Both the position numbers and the translations under genes were made by a program. Source: Cryptosporangium phraense (GTDB taxonomy: Bacteria; Actinomycetota; Actinomycetes; Mycobacteriales; Cryptosporangiaceae). Taken from it: a DNA stretch of 64,000 nucleotides. Of the stretch, positions 35,920-45,434 are shown in pieces (position 1 is the first letter of the stretch; each line of letters begins with the position of its first letter). Where the stretch lies: the NCBI RefSeq assembly GCF_006912135.1, contig NZ_VIRS01000006.1:124001-188000 (forward strand), in the 5' to 3' direction. A model generated the notes under the pieces. It searched no databases. It was given only the letters and a program-made list of their open reading frames with translations, and was not told the DNA's origin.

Positions 35920-36489
35920 ATGCGGTTCATGGGGATCCCGGGAGGTGGGCTGGCCAAGGGCCTGGCGGTCACGCTGCGCAACCTCTCCCGCCGCGCCCAC
36001 ACCCACCAGTACCCCGACCACAAACCCGACCTCCCGCCTCGCAGCCGGGGCGTGATCGCGCTGCTCGAGGAGAACTGCACGGTCTGCATGCTGTGCGCCC
36101 GCGAGTGCCCCGACTGGTGCATCTACATCGACTCGCACAAGGAGACCGTCGAGACGCCCGGCGCCGCCCGCGCCCGGCAGCGCAACATGCTCGACCGGTT
36201 CGCGATCGACTTCTCGCTCTGCATGTGGTGCGGGATCTGCATCGAGGTGTGCCCGTTCGACGCGCTGTACTGGTCGCCGGAGTTCGAGTTCGCCGAGTAC
36301 GACATCCGCGACCTGCTGCACGAGTCCGACCGGCTCCGCGAGTGGATGTGGACGGTCCCGCCGCCGCCCGCGCACGATCCGCTCGGCGAACCGGCCAAAG
36401 AGGTCGTCGCCGCCGACCGGGCGCTGGCCGCCCAGCGCGCCGCCGACGCCGCACGTGACGAGGCCGACCAGATCCGCGGCGAGTTCTAG
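35920..36489 (+). CDS. nuoI: NADH-quinone oxidoreductase subunit I
   Basis: 189-residue ferredoxin-like subunit carrying two [4Fe-4S] clusters (N6a/N6b). The motifs are C53-x2-C56-x2-C59-x3-C63 in [15 protein letters not shown] and C101-x2-C104-x2-C107-x3-C111 in [16 protein letters not shown]. The final 45 residues are charged and helical. The ATG is at 35920, 57 bases after nuoH. It relays electrons from the peripheral arm to the N2 cluster in NuoB. Confidence 0.94.
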   Translation: MRFMGIPGGGLAKGLAVTLRNLSRRAHTHQYPDHKPDLPPRSRGVIALLEENCTVCMLCARECPDWCIYIDSHKETVETPGAARARQRNMLDRFAIDFSLCMWCGICIEVCPFDALYWSPEFEFAEYDIRDLLHESDRLREWMWTVPPPPAHDPLGEPAKEVVAADRALAAQRAADAARDEADQIRGEF

Positions 36490-36525
36490 CTGCCTGAGCC
36501 GCCCGGGTGCTGGCAGGATGCCCGG

Positions 36526-37023
36526 GTGACGCTCGCGGACTGGCTGGTCGCCTTCCTAGGCCTGGTCGTCGTCGGGGCCGGTCTGCAGACCGTGACCACC
36601 AAGCACGTCGTGCGAGCCGGGCTCTGGCTCGTGGTGGCCCTCGGTGGGCTGGCCGGCGTCTACCTGGTGCTGACCGCCGAGCTCGTGGCCTGGGTCCAGA
36701 TGCTGGTCTACGTCGGTGCGGTGGTCGTGTTGCTGCTGTTCGCGGTCATGCTCACCCGCGCGCCGATCGGCGCCAGCCCCGACCTCGACCGCGCCCGCTG
36801 GCCCGCGTTCCTGGTCGGCGCCGGCTCCGCCGCCGCACTGGTCGTCCTGCTGGCCGACGCCTACCGCTGGTCTTTTGTGGACGACGCTGAGCCCGGCACC
36901 GCCGAGAGAATGGGCGCCGAGATCTTCCGGCAGTGGGTGCTCCCGTTCGAGGTCCTGTCGGTACTGCTGCTGGCCGCGCTCGTCGGAGCAATAGTCGTCT
37001 CGACCCGGAAGGACGCCGGCTGA
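36526..37023 (+). CDS. nuoJ: NADH-quinone oxidoreductase subunit J
   Basis: 165-residue membrane subunit with five helices. The key glycine-rich third helix is visible as AWVQMLVYVGAVVVLLLFAVMLT, and the final helix as FEVLSVLLLAALVGAIVV, where the Glu is conserved in the family. It starts at a GTG at 36526. The stop overlaps the nuoK start by one base (TGATG). Confidence 0.92.
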   Translation: MTLADWLVAFLGLVVVGAGLQTVTTKHVVRAGLWLVVALGGLAGVYLVLTAELVAWVQMLVYVGAVVVLLLFAVMLTRAPIGASPDLDRARWPAFLVGAGSAAALVVLLADAYRWSFVDDAEPGTAERMGAEIFRQWVLPFEVLSVLLLAALVGAIVVSTRKDAG

Positions 37024-37334
37024 TGCACCCCGTCGTGCCGTACGTGCTGGCCGCCCTCCTGTTCGGGATCGGGCTCTACGGGGTCCTGGTCCGGCGCAAC
37101 CTGCTGCTCCTCCTGATGGCGGTGGAATTGCTGCTGAACGCCGTCAACCTGGTGTTCGTGACCGCGGACGTCTCGACCGTCGGTCTCCCCCGCACCGGCA
37201 GCGTCTTCGCGCTGTTCGTCATCGTGCTGGCCGCCGCCGAGGTGGGCGTCGGCCTGGCGCTGATCCTCCAGCTCTACCGGCTGCGCCAGACCGTGGCCGT
37301 CGACCGCGTCGACACCGAAGAGGGCGACGAGTGA
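37023..37334 (+). CDS. nuoK: NADH-quinone oxidoreductase subunit K
   Basis: 103 residues, three helices. It carries the conserved glutamate of helix 2 in LLLMAVELLLNAVNLVF and the helix 3 segment VFALFVIVLAAAEVGVGLALIL with a second conserved Glu. These buried acids are part of the proton path. The start ATG at 37023 overlaps the nuoJ stop and the stop overlaps the GTG of nuoL. Confidence 0.94.
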   Translation: MHPVVPYVLAALLFGIGLYGVLVRRNLLLLLMAVELLLNAVNLVFVTADVSTVGLPRTGSVFALFVIVLAAAEVGVGLALILQLYRLRQTVAVDRVDTEEGDE

Positions 37335-39217
37335 ACGTCGTGCTCGCCGCCGCCCTCCCGGCGATCCCCGGCGCCGCCGGCCTCCTCGGGCTGCTCGTCG
37401 GACGAAGCCGGCCGGCCGCCGCCCTGGCCGTGACCACCGCCGGGGCGACCCTGATCACTGCGCTCGCCCTCTGGATCCGGCTCGGGACCACGAGCGAGAT
37501 GCCCCGGCGGTACGCCGACTACATCGCCGAGTCCGACGTCGGCACCCGCCTGGCCGACTTCGGGCCGCTCCACGTCGTGCTCGCCGTCCGGATCGACACG
37601 GTCGCGGCCGTCGTCGCGGTGATGGTCGCGACCGTCGCGCTGGCCGTGCAGGTCTACTCGATCGCCTACCTGAAGACCGACGACCGCTACGCCCCTTACG
37701 CGGCCCAGGTCTCGCTGTTCACCGCCGCGATGCTGCTGGTCGTCGTCAGCGGGGACCTGTTCCTGCTGCTGGTCGGCTGGGAGGTGATGGGGCTCTGCTC
37801 GTACCTGCTGATCGGGCACGACCGGAGCCTGCCCGAGGCCCCCGCCGCCGCGGTCAAGGCGTTCCTGGTCACCCGGGTCGGCGACGTCGGCTTCCTGCTC
37901 GGCATCGTCGTGCTCGGCCTGGGCGCCGGGTCGTTCCGGATCGCCGACGTGCTCACCGCCGATCTCGGCGACGACACCCGCCTGGCCGCCTGCCTGCTGC
38001 TCCTGGCCGGCGTCGCCGGCAAGTCGGCCCAGTTCCCGCTGCACACCTGGCTCCCGGACGCGATGGCCGGTCCGACGCCGATCAGCGCGCTGATCCACGC
38101 GGCGACGATGGTCGCGGCCGGCGTCTACGTCGTGATCCGGCTGTACCCGCTGTATACCGCGACCCCGGACGCGCTGGCCGCGCTCGGCGTACTCGCCGCG
38201 ATCACCATGTTGCTCGCCGCCTTTGCCGCCCTGGCCCAGGACGACGTCAAACGCGTCCTGGCCTGGTCGACGGTGAGCCAGCTCGCGTACATGACCGGCG
38301 GGCTGGCCGTCGGCCGCGACGGCGCCGCGCTGCATCACCTGCTCACCCACGCCGCGTTCAAGGCCCTGCTGTTCCTGGCCGCCGGGGCGGTGATCCACGC
38401 GGTCGCGTCGAACTCGATGAGCGCGATGGGCGGCCTGCGCCGACGCATGCCGATCACGTTCTGGACGACCACGATCGGATTGGCCGCGCTGGCCGGCGTC
38501 CCACCGTTCTCCGGCTTCTGGACGAAAGAGGGCGTGCTGGGCGCGGCCGAGGAGTCGCACACCTGGGTCGGCCGGCTGGTGCTCACCGCCGGCCTGCTCA
38601 CCACCGCCCTCACCGGCGCGTATGCCGCCCGGCTCTGGCTGCGCACGTTCTTCGGCGACTACCGGGGAACCGAAGAGCCCCACGACCCACAGGCGCTGAT
38701 GCGCTGGCCGATCGTGCTCCTCGCGATCCCGGCAGCGGTGGGCGGTCTGATCGTGCTCTGGCCGGCCGGCGGTGACGTGGGCTGGTTCGCGTACGCGCCG
38801 CTGGACGAGGTCGTGACCGCGACCCCGCCCTATTCCGTGCACCCGGGCCTGGCGATCGCCGCCGTCGGGCTCACCGCACTGGGGGCGGCCGCGGTCTGGT
38901 GGCGCTGGCGTCGTGACACCGCCGCCGACCCGGTGACAGCGCTCGGCCCGGCGCGTCCGGCGTTCGCGGCCGCGTTCTGGCTCGACTCCGTCCAGGACGC
39001 GCTGGTCGTCCGCCCGGTGGTCACCGCGGCTCGACGGGTGCGGGCCCTCGACGCGCGGGCGATCGGGGGAGCGGTCACCGGTACCGGACGCGGCGCGGTG
39101 CGCCTCGGGACCGTGCTCGGCCGGGCGCACGCGCGCGGCCTGGGCGGCTACGTGACGACCGCGCTGGCCGGTGGCGTCCTGCTGGCCGTGATCGCGGTGG
39201 TGGGCAGCCGATGGTGA
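37331..39217 (+). CDS. nuoL: NADH-quinone oxidoreductase subunit L
   Basis: 628-residue antiporter-like subunit with about 16 helices, normal length for NuoL. Recognisable are YAPYAAQVSLFTAAMLLVV, the Glu in LLVGWEVMGLCSYLLIG, FPLHTWLPDAMAGPTPISALIHAATMVAAG, and KRVLAWSTVSQLAYM. The lateral amphipathic helix typical of NuoL is expected at the C-terminus. GTG start at 37331. Confidence 0.94.
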   Translation: MNVVLAAALPAIPGAAGLLGLLVGRSRPAAALAVTTAGATLITALALWIRLGTTSEMPRRYADYIAESDVGTRLADFGPLHVVLAVRIDTVAAVVAVMVATVALAVQVYSIAYLKTDDRYAPYAAQVSLFTAAMLLVVVSGDLFLLLVGWEVMGLCSYLLIGHDRSLPEAPAAAVKAFLVTRVGDVGFLLGIVVLGLGAGSFRIADVLTADLGDDTRLAACLLLLAGVAGKSAQFPLHTWLPDAMAGPTPISALIHAATMVAAGVYVVIRLYPLYTATPDALAALGVLAAITMLLAAFAALAQDDVKRVLAWSTVSQLAYMTGGLAVGRDGAALHHLLTHAAFKALLFLAAGAVIHAVASNSMSAMGGLRRRMPITFWTTTIGLAALAGVPPFSGFWTKEGVLGAAEESHTWVGRLVLTAGLLTTALTGAYAARLWLRTFFGDYRGTEEPHDPQALMRWPIVLLAIPAAVGGLIVLWPAGGDVGWFAYAPLDEVVTATPPYSVHPGLAIAAVGLTALGAAAVWWRWRRDTAADPVTALGPARPAFAAAFWLDSVQDALVVRPVVTAARRVRALDARAIGGAVTGTGRGAVRLGTVLGRAHARGLGGYVTTALAGGVLLAVIAVVGSRW

Positions 39218-40677
39218 TCGTCGCGCTGCTCGGGTTGCCCGCGCTGGGTGCGGTGGCGCTCGCGTTGTGGCCGGCCCGGGCCGAACGGGCCGCGCAGTGG
39301 TTCGCGGTCGCGCTCACCGGCGTGCTGTTCCTGCTCACGCTCACGCTGCTCAGCGGGCGGACGAACGGCGTCTGGCACGAGGTGGACCACCCCTGGATAC
39401 CGAGCCTGGACGTGCGCCTGCACCTGGGCGTGGACGGGATCTCCTGGCCGCTGATCGCGCTGACCAGCCTGATCTTCGCGTTGTGCGCCCTGTATTCATT
39501 CCGGCACACACCGAGCCCGGGGAATCCGCGCAAGATTCTGGCCCTGCTCAGCGCGCTGGAATGCGGTGTATTCGGCGTATTCATGGCCCTGGATGCCGTC
39601 GTATTCTTCGTATCCTTCGAGGTCACACTGCTGCCGATGTTCGCCGTCATCGCGGTCTGGGGCGGGCCCGGCCGGCGGGCCGCCGCGCGGCAATTCCTGC
39701 TGTATACACTGTTCGGCTCGGTCCTGCTGCTGGTCGGGATCGTGGCCGCGACCGTCGGCCGCGGCACGAGCGACCTGGTCGTCTGGGCGTCGGCTCCCAG
39801 CGGCATGTCCGAGCGCGGGCAGATCGCGATCTTCGTCGTCCTGCTGATCGCGTTCGCGGTGAAGAGCCCGCTCTGGCCGCTGCACAGCTGGCTGCCGGAT
39901 GCGCACACCGAGGCCCCGACCGTCGGATCGGTGATCCTGGCCGCGGTGCTGCTGAAGATGGGCACGTACGGGCTGATCCGGGTCGGGCTGCCGGCCGCTC
40001 CGGAGGGCGCGCGCGCGGTCGCGCCGACCCTCGGGGTACTCGCCGTCGCCGCGATCCTCGTCGCCGGGCTGGTCTGCCTGGCGATGGACGAGCTGAAGCG
40101 GCTGATCGCGTACTCGTCGGTCGGGCACATGGGGTTCGTGCTGCTCGGGATCGCCACGCTGTCGGTGCCCGGGTTGCAGGCCGCGTTGTTCGGCAACGTC
40201 GCTCATGGCGTCCTGACCGGGCTGTTGTTCTTCCTGGTCGGGGCGGTCAAGGACCGCTACGGAACCGGTGACCTCGACCGGCTGGGTGGGATCGCGTCGG
40301 TCGCGCCGTGGCTCGGCGGACTTCTCGCGTTCGCTGCCGTCGGCAGCCTGGGGCTGCCCGGGCTGGCCGGGTTCTGGGGTGAGGCGTTCGCGGTGGTGGC
40401 CGCGTTCGGCGGGTCGGCCTTCTGGAGGGTGCTCGGCGTCGTGGCCGCGCTCGGCGGCGCGCTGGCCGCCGCGTACTTCCTCCGCCTGCTGCGCCGGACG
40501 ACGGTGGGCCCGCTCGGCTCCGCCGTGGTTCCCGATGCACCACGTCCGGACGTCACTGAGCTCGCCGCCTGGGGGCCGCTGGTCGTGCTCGCGCTGACGC
40601 TGGGCCTGGCGCCGGATCTGTTGCTGTCGCTCACCGTGGGGCCGGTCGAGGCGCTGGTCGGCGTGGTCGGCCGATGA
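39211..40677 (+). CDS. nuoM: NADH-quinone oxidoreductase subunit M
   Basis: 488-residue antiporter-like subunit with about 14 helices. Motifs are [12 protein letters not shown] (conserved Glu), [36 protein letters not shown], and [20 protein letters not shown]. Its ATG at 39211 overlaps the nuoL stop by seven bases; a GTG at 39214 is an alternative. It pumps protons together with NuoL and NuoN. Confidence 0.94.
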   Translation: MVIVALLGLPALGAVALALWPARAERAAQWFAVALTGVLFLLTLTLLSGRTNGVWHEVDHPWIPSLDVRLHLGVDGISWPLIALTSLIFALCALYSFRHTPSPGNPRKILALLSALECGVFGVFMALDAVVFFVSFEVTLLPMFAVIAVWGGPGRRAAARQFLLYTLFGSVLLLVGIVAATVGRGTSDLVVWASAPSGMSERGQIAIFVVLLIAFAVKSPLWPLHSWLPDAHTEAPTVGSVILAAVLLKMGTYGLIRVGLPAAPEGARAVAPTLGVLAVAAILVAGLVCLAMDELKRLIAYSSVGHMGFVLLGIATLSVPGLQAALFGNVAHGVLTGLLFFLVGAVKDRYGTGDLDRLGGIASVAPWLGGLLAFAAVGSLGLPGLAGFWGEAFAVVAAFGGSAFWRVLGVVAALGGALAAAYFLRLLRRTTVGPLGSAVVPDAPRPDVTELAAWGPLVVLALTLGLAPDLLLSLTVGPVEALVGVVGR

Positions 40678-42149
40678 CAGTCCAAAGTGTCGATCAGGCG
40701 GCGCTGGCGCCGGTGTACGCGGTGCTCGCGGCGGCCGTTCTCGCGCTGATCGCGGACCTCGTCCGGCCGATGCGCACGACGCTGCTCGGCCTCGGGGCGC
40801 TCGGGCCGATCGGCGCGATCGTGGCCGCGCTCGTGATCGGGACCGAGCGGCGAGGGACGTTCTGCACCCCCGGCGGGGTGCTGCCCGGCAACGTGTCGGT
40901 GGGACCCTCGTGCTCGTTCGTCGTGGACTCCGCCTCGGTGGCGGTGACCGTGCTCGGGGCCGCGCTGGCGCTGGTCGTGCTGGCGTTGTCGGTGCCGATC
41001 GTGCGGGACGGGACGGTCCCGGCGGGCGAGTACGTCTTCCTGCTGCTGGCCTCGCTGACCGGGCTCGTCGTGCTCGGCTCGGCCCGCGACCTGCTGACGC
41101 TCCTCGTCGCGATCGAGACGCTCACGCTGCCGGTGTACGTGCTGGTCGGCCTGCCCCGGCGTCCGGAGTCGGCCGAGGCCTCGGTGACGTTCTTCGTGAC
41201 GTCGGTCGTCGCGACGACGCTGACGCTGCTCGGCATCGGGCTGCTCTACGGGATCGTGGGCGCGGTGCACCTCGACCGGGTGGCCGCCGCCCTGGCCCAG
41301 CGCCCGGACGCCCGCGCGCTGCCGCTGGTGAGCGCCGCGGTCGTGCTGGTGCTGGCCGGGCTGCTGTTCAAGCTGGCCGCGGTGCCGTTCCACGCCTGGG
41401 CGCCGGCCACCTACGACGGAGCCCCGGTGCCGATCGCGGCCTGGCTCGGCACCGCGTCGAAGTTGGGCGGCGCGATCGCCGTGCTGGTGACCGTCGTGAT
41501 CGCGTTCCGGCCGGTCGCGGACGTCGTCGCGCCGGTGCTGGCGGTGGTCGCGGTGGCCACGATGACGATCGGCAACCTGGTCGCGCTCCGGCAGCGCCGG
41601 CTGCTGCGGTTGCTGGCCTGGTCGTCGGTGGCCCAGACGGGCTACCTCCTGGTGCCGCTGGCCACCCGCGAAGGGGACGCGGCCGCCGGGGTGGCCGCCT
41701 TCACCGCGCTGTACCTGGTCGCCGGCATCGGCACGTTCGCCGCCGTGGTGGCGCTGGGCGTCACCGGCACCCTCGACGACCTCGCCGGGTCGGCGCAGCG
41801 CGCCCCGTGGGCCACCGCCGCGTTCGTCCTCGGGCTGGCCGGGCTGGCCGGACTGCCCCCGGGCCTGGCCGGCCTGTTCGCGAAGGTCGTCGTGATCCGG
41901 TCCGCGCTCGACGGCTCGGCCGGGTGGCTGGCGATCGTGATCGGAGTGAACGCCGTCATCGGTCTGGCGTACTACGCCCGGGCCGGCGTCGCCTGCTTCG
42001 CGACTTCGCCCGCCCGCCGGGCGTCCGTATCGTTCGTGGTGACCGGCGCGGTGGTGCTGACGGCAACGGCGGGCGTGGTGCTCGGCGCGTGGCCGCAGTG
42101 GGTGCTGGACGCGGCCGGGTCGGTAGCGGATGCGCTCGGAGGAGTGTGA
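40674..42149 (+). CDS. nuoN: NADH-quinone oxidoreductase subunit N
   Basis: 491-residue third antiporter-like subunit. Motifs are [47 protein letters not shown], and [18 protein letters not shown]. The ATG at 40674 overlaps the nuoM stop. It is the last nuo gene in the run; htpX follows with its own ribosome binding site. Confidence 0.92.
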   Translation: MTVQSVDQAALAPVYAVLAAAVLALIADLVRPMRTTLLGLGALGPIGAIVAALVIGTERRGTFCTPGGVLPGNVSVGPSCSFVVDSASVAVTVLGAALALVVLALSVPIVRDGTVPAGEYVFLLLASLTGLVVLGSARDLLTLLVAIETLTLPVYVLVGLPRRPESAEASVTFFVTSVVATTLTLLGIGLLYGIVGAVHLDRVAAALAQRPDARALPLVSAAVVLVLAGLLFKLAAVPFHAWAPATYDGAPVPIAAWLGTASKLGGAIAVLVTVVIAFRPVADVVAPVLAVVAVATMTIGNLVALRQRRLLRLLAWSSVAQTGYLLVPLATREGDAAAGVAAFTALYLVAGIGTFAAVVALGVTGTLDDLAGSAQRAPWATAAFVLGLAGLAGLPPGLAGLFAKVVVIRSALDGSAGWLAIVIGVNAVIGLAYYARAGVACFATSPARRASVSFVVTGAVVLTATAGVVLGAWPQWVLDAAGSVADALGGV

Positions 42150-42244
42150 GCTGGGTTAACGGCGGGAACGTCCGAGACATAGCCCGCGTTCTACCGAGTG
42201 CCGGAGCTAGTTCTGGCTCCGTGAATACCCCGCCTGGAGGACTG

Positions 42245-43114
42245 GTGCACCACCACTTCAACGGGCTGAAGACTGCGCTACTGCTCGGCGTGCTCAGCGG
42301 TCTGATCCTGGCCGTCGGATACGTGTTCGGCGGGTCGACCGGCCTGGTAATCGCCGCGGTGATCGCGATCGGCATGAACGGATTCAGCTACTTCTACTCG
42401 GACAAGCTGGCCCTCCGTTCGATGCGCGCCTACCCGGTGAGCGAGGTCGATCAGCCCGCGCTGTACGCGATGGTTCGCGAGCTCGCGACCGTCGCGGGGC
42501 AGCCGATGCCGAGGCTGTACGTCAGCCCGACCAACCAACCCAACGCGTTCGCGACCGGACGCAACCCGCGCAACGCGGCGGTCGCGGTCACCGAGGGGAT
42601 CACGCAGATCCTGACCCCGCGCGAGCTGCGGGCGGTGATCGGTCACGAGCTGTCCCACGTCTACAACCGCGACATCCTGATCTCGTCGGTGGCCGGCGCG
42701 CTCGCGACGATCATCACGATGATCGCCAACCTCGCGTTCTTCATCCCGCTCGGCGGCGGTGACGACGACGACGGCCCGAACCCGGCCGTGCTGCTGCTGA
42801 CGCTGATCGTGGGGCCGATCGCGGCCTCGCTGATCCAGCTGGCGATCAGCCGGAGCCGCGAGTTCCAGGCCGACGCCGACGGCGCCAAGCTGTCGAGTGA
42901 TCCGTTGGCGCTGGCCAGCGCGCTGCGGAAGATTCACATGGGGACGCAGTCGCTGCCGCTTCCGCAGGAGTCGCGGCTGCTGTCGTCGAGCCACCTGATG
43001 ATCGACAACCCGTTCCGGAAGAGCGGGGTGGCGAATCTGTTCAGTACCCACCCGCCGATGGAGCAGCGGGTGGCGCGCCTGGAGGAAATGGCCCGCTACA
43101 TGCCGACGCGCTAG
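42245..43114 (+). CDS. htpX: M48 family membrane zinc metalloprotease (HtpX homolog)
   Basis: 289 residues from the GTG at 42245 (GGAGG at 42236-42240). Two N-terminal helices are followed by the catalytic domain: [16 protein letters not shown] contains the zinc motif HExx[14 protein letters not shown] holds the third ligand Glu, and a second pair of helices lies between. HtpX is a membrane protease for quality control of misfolded membrane proteins, its active site facing the cytoplasm. Lying just after the long complex I membrane operon, it may be co-expressed with it. A strong terminator follows. Confidence 0.92.
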   Translation: MHHHFNGLKTALLLGVLSGLILAVGYVFGGSTGLVIAAVIAIGMNGFSYFYSDKLALRSMRAYPVSEVDQPALYAMVRELATVAGQPMPRLYVSPTNQPNAFATGRNPRNAAVAVTEGITQILTPRELRAVIGHELSHVYNRDILISSVAGALATIITMIANLAFFIPLGGGDDDDGPNPAVLLLTLIVGPIAASLIQLAISRSREFQADADGAKLSSDPLALASALRKIHMGTQSLPLPQESRLLSSSHLMIDNPFRKSGVANLFSTHPPMEQRVARLEEMARYMPTR

Positions 43115-43125
43115 TTCGCAGAACG

Positions 43126-43160
43126 ACGCCCGCAGCCGAACCAAGGCTGCGGGCGTTTGT
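43126..43160 (+). terminator. intrinsic terminator after htpX
   Basis: Perfect 12-bp stem with arms ACGCCCGCAGCC (43126-43137) and GGCTGCGGGCGT (43145-43156), a 7-base loop, then TTTGT. It lies 11 bases after the htpX stop and probably ends the nuo/htpX transcript. Confidence 0.88.
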
Positions 43161-43527
43161 AGTTGGGGCGCGGTTGTGGGCCCCAGGGAGGCCCCGGGTG
43201 CCGCCGGGGGTGACGCAGCGGTGATCCGCGCTGCGGGTCACGGTCGCGCACCGGGACGCGTCGCGGGCCGAAACGGTTGACGCCCGGCCAGCGACCTACG
43301 CCGGATCTGGGGGCCCGCTCGCGTGGCTGAGACTGATTCTGGATCTGGCCGAGCAGCCTCTGCTCGATGATCCGCGGGCCGCCCGGCGGGCGCTGGCCGG
43401 TGCACCGGACGAGAGTCGTGGCCTGGTGCGGGGATCCATTCGCCGGGCGCCTTCACCTGACCGGCGCGGAGAGCCGTCAACCGAGGCTCGGGCTCCGAGG
43501 GCGACGACCGCCGGAGCCTGCGTCGGC
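43161..43527. other. intergenic region without a recognisable gene
   Basis: About 370 bases between the htpX terminator and the stop of the CGNR gene. A plus-strand frame without a start codon from roughly 43230 (containing LRLILDLAEQPLLDD) has moderately coding-like third positions and could be a gene remnant, but it matches nothing I know. No RNA gene or repeat was seen. Confidence 0.3.
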
Positions 43528-44112
43528 CTACTTGGAAGGCTGGGCCTTCTTTCGGGCTCGGTACGCGCTCACCGTCGTGCGGCTGGCGCACGTCTCGGAG
43601 CAGTACCGGCGCGAGCGGTTTCGCGACGTGTCGACGAACACGTTCGCGCAGTCGGCCGCGGCGCAGATTCCGATCCGATTCCGTCCCTGCCGGACGATGA
43701 CGTTGGCGAACGCCATCGACACGGTGGCACCCAGCTGCTCGGTCAGCGGGGCGTCGTCGTCGGTGTAGTGCAGGTGCAGGTGCCCGTCGTGATTCGTCGC
43801 CCGCGGCACCGGCCGGCACTGGTGCAGAAGCGCGTTCAGCCGGTCGGTGGACTCGTCGTCCGTACTCGCCGACGCGACGTCACGCAGGCAGTGCGCCAGC
43901 TCTGCGATTTCGACGACGTCGACACCGGTGAGCGGAATGTCGGTCAGCTCCGCGAACCAGTCCCGATGCGAGGTAACGAACGTTTCGCAGGCGGCCCGCA
44001 GCGCGTCGCTGTCCGGAGTGAGTTCGGCCACCGGCACGTCATCTGCCGAGGCGAGATTGGCGAGGTCGACCGCGAGCTGCACGGCTTCAGTGTTGTAAGT
44101 GTCGTAATCCAT
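43528..44112 (-). CDS. CGNR zinc-finger protein (ABATE domain)
   Basis: 194 residues. The N-terminal region of about 140 residues is a stress-sensing ABATE-type domain (TEAVQLAVDLANL ... LNALLHQ). The C-terminal zinc finger reads GICAAADCANVFVDTSRNRSRRYCSETCASR, with four cysteines and CANVFVDTSRN in place of the CGNR core. The basic tail YRARKKAQPSK could touch nucleic acid. It is a putative transcriptional regulator, divergent from the MFS pair with an 89-base gap, so it may control those transporters. Confidence 0.87.
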   Translation of the reverse strand: MDYDTYNTEAVQLAVDLANLASADDVPVAELTPDSDALRAACETFVTSHRDWFAELTDIPLTGVDVVEIAELAHCLRDVASASTDDESTDRLNALLHQCRPVPRATNHDGHLHLHYTDDDAPLTEQLGATVSMAFANVIVRQGRNRIGICAAADCANVFVDTSRNRSRRYCSETCASRTTVSAYRARKKAQPSK

Positions 44113-44201
44113 TTGGCCACCTACGTCGGGCCGAGGTACTGTCGTCTTCGAGTGTAGGGGGCTAACGGGTTTACGCCCACTACATCAATCAACTTCGAGA
44201 T

Positions 44202-45434
44202 ATGAAGGCAGGTTCGACGCACGTGCGCCGCTATGTAGAACTCTGGCGCCTACCGTCGGCCCCGCTGCTGATCGTCGCCGGAATCATCGGCCGGTTACCA
44301 GCCGGCATCGCCCCGTTGGCGTTGCTGCTGTTCCTGGCCGACCACACCGGCTCGTACGGAGTAGGCGGGGTCGCCGTCGGCATCTATGGACTGGCCACCG
44401 CGGCCGTCGCCCCGATGCTGGGCCGTTACGCCGACCGACGCGGTTTCACCGCGGTCCTGGTCGGCACCGGGGTTGCGTACCCCGCCGCCATCGCCGTCCT
44501 CGTGTTCACCACTCTGGCGGACGCTCCGCCGGTGCTGATCTACCTGGCCGCCGCGCTGGCCGGCGGGATCTTCCCGCAGCTGTCCGCCGCTCTCCGGGCG
44601 ATCTGGACCGACCTCCCGGGCGCCGGGAACGTCCGGCAGACCGCGTTCGCGCTGGACGCGATCGCGCTCGAGGTCGTCTGGATGATCGGACCCGTGCTGG
44701 TCGCGACCGCGGTCGCGGTGGGCTCCTCGACCTGGGGGCCGGCCGTCGCGCTGCTCGGCTCGGGCGCGTTCGCTCTGGTCGGGTCGCTGACCGTGGCGCT
44801 CTCGCGGGCCGGCCGACGCTGGCGGCCGCGCGCGGCCCAACCGGGCGACGCCCGGCGCAGCCCGCTGCGGGCCCGGGGCATGGTCCCGGCGCTGATCGCC
44901 GCGTTCGCGCTGCTGTTCGGCACCGGCGCGATCGAGGCCGCGATGGCCGGGCTCGCCGACGACCAGGGACGCCCGGCGATGGCCGGTGTGCTGCTGTCGA
45001 TCTGGAGCGTGGGCAGCGCGCTCGGCGGCCTCTGGTTCGGCGCGCAGCGGTTCGCCGCGCCGATCGTCCGCCAGTACCGCTGGACGCTCGCGCTCTGCGC
45101 GCTCGGGTTCGCGCCGCTGGCGTTCCTCGGCAACGCCTGGCTGATCGGGCTGGTGCTGTTCCTCGGTGGAACCGCATTCGCCCCGGCCATCACGCTGCAG
45201 AACACGCTGATCGCCGCGCTGGCCCCGACAGGCAGCGTCACCGAGTCGTTCACCTGGCTGTCCACGGTCACGTACGCGGCGGTGGCCGCGGGGACCGCGA
45301 TCGGCGGCCTGCTCGTCGACCGGCCCGGCGGGGTGTTCGCCGCGTTGCTGCTGGCCGCGTTCACCGCGGTCGTCGCCTGGGCCACGGCCGCGTGGCCGGG
45401 CACGGGTCTCTACGCGAAGAAGGTGTCGGCGTGA
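44202..45434 (+). CDS. MFS transporter (first of a paralogous pair)
   Basis: 410 residues, 12 helices. The N-terminus RYVELWRLPSAPLLIVAGIIGRLPAGIAPLALLLF aligns closely with the next gene, and loop 2-3 reads LGRYADRRGF. The C-terminal half has LIAALAPTGSVTESFTWLSTVTY. It resembles actinobacterial YfkF/NreB-like exporters of unknown substrate. The stop overlaps the next gene by four bases (GTGA). It is divergent from the CGNR regulator. Confidence 0.86.
   Translation: MKAGSTHVRRYVELWRLPSAPLLIVAGIIGRLPAGIAPLALLLFLADHTGSYGVGGVAVGIYGLATAAVAPMLGRYADRRGFTAVLVGTGVAYPAAIAVLVFTTLADAPPVLIYLAAALAGGIFPQLSAALRAIWTDLPGAGNVRQTAFALDAIALEVVWMIGPVLVATAVAVGSSTWGPAVALLGSGAFALVGSLTVALSRAGRRWRPRAAQPGDARRSPLRARGMVPALIAAFALLFGTGAIEAAMAGLADDQGRPAMAGVLLSIWSVGSALGGLWFGAQRFAAPIVRQYRWTLALCALGFAPLAFLGNAWLIGLVLFLGGTAFAPAITLQNTLIAALAPTGSVTESFTWLSTVTYAAVAAGTAIGGLLVDRPGGVFAALLLAAFTAVVAWATAAWPGTGLYAKKVSA

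Noticed and set aside
40910-42244. Long upstream extension of htpX giving 734 residues
   Set aside because: It runs through nuoN in another frame; the GTG at 42245 with GGAGG gives a normal-length HtpX.
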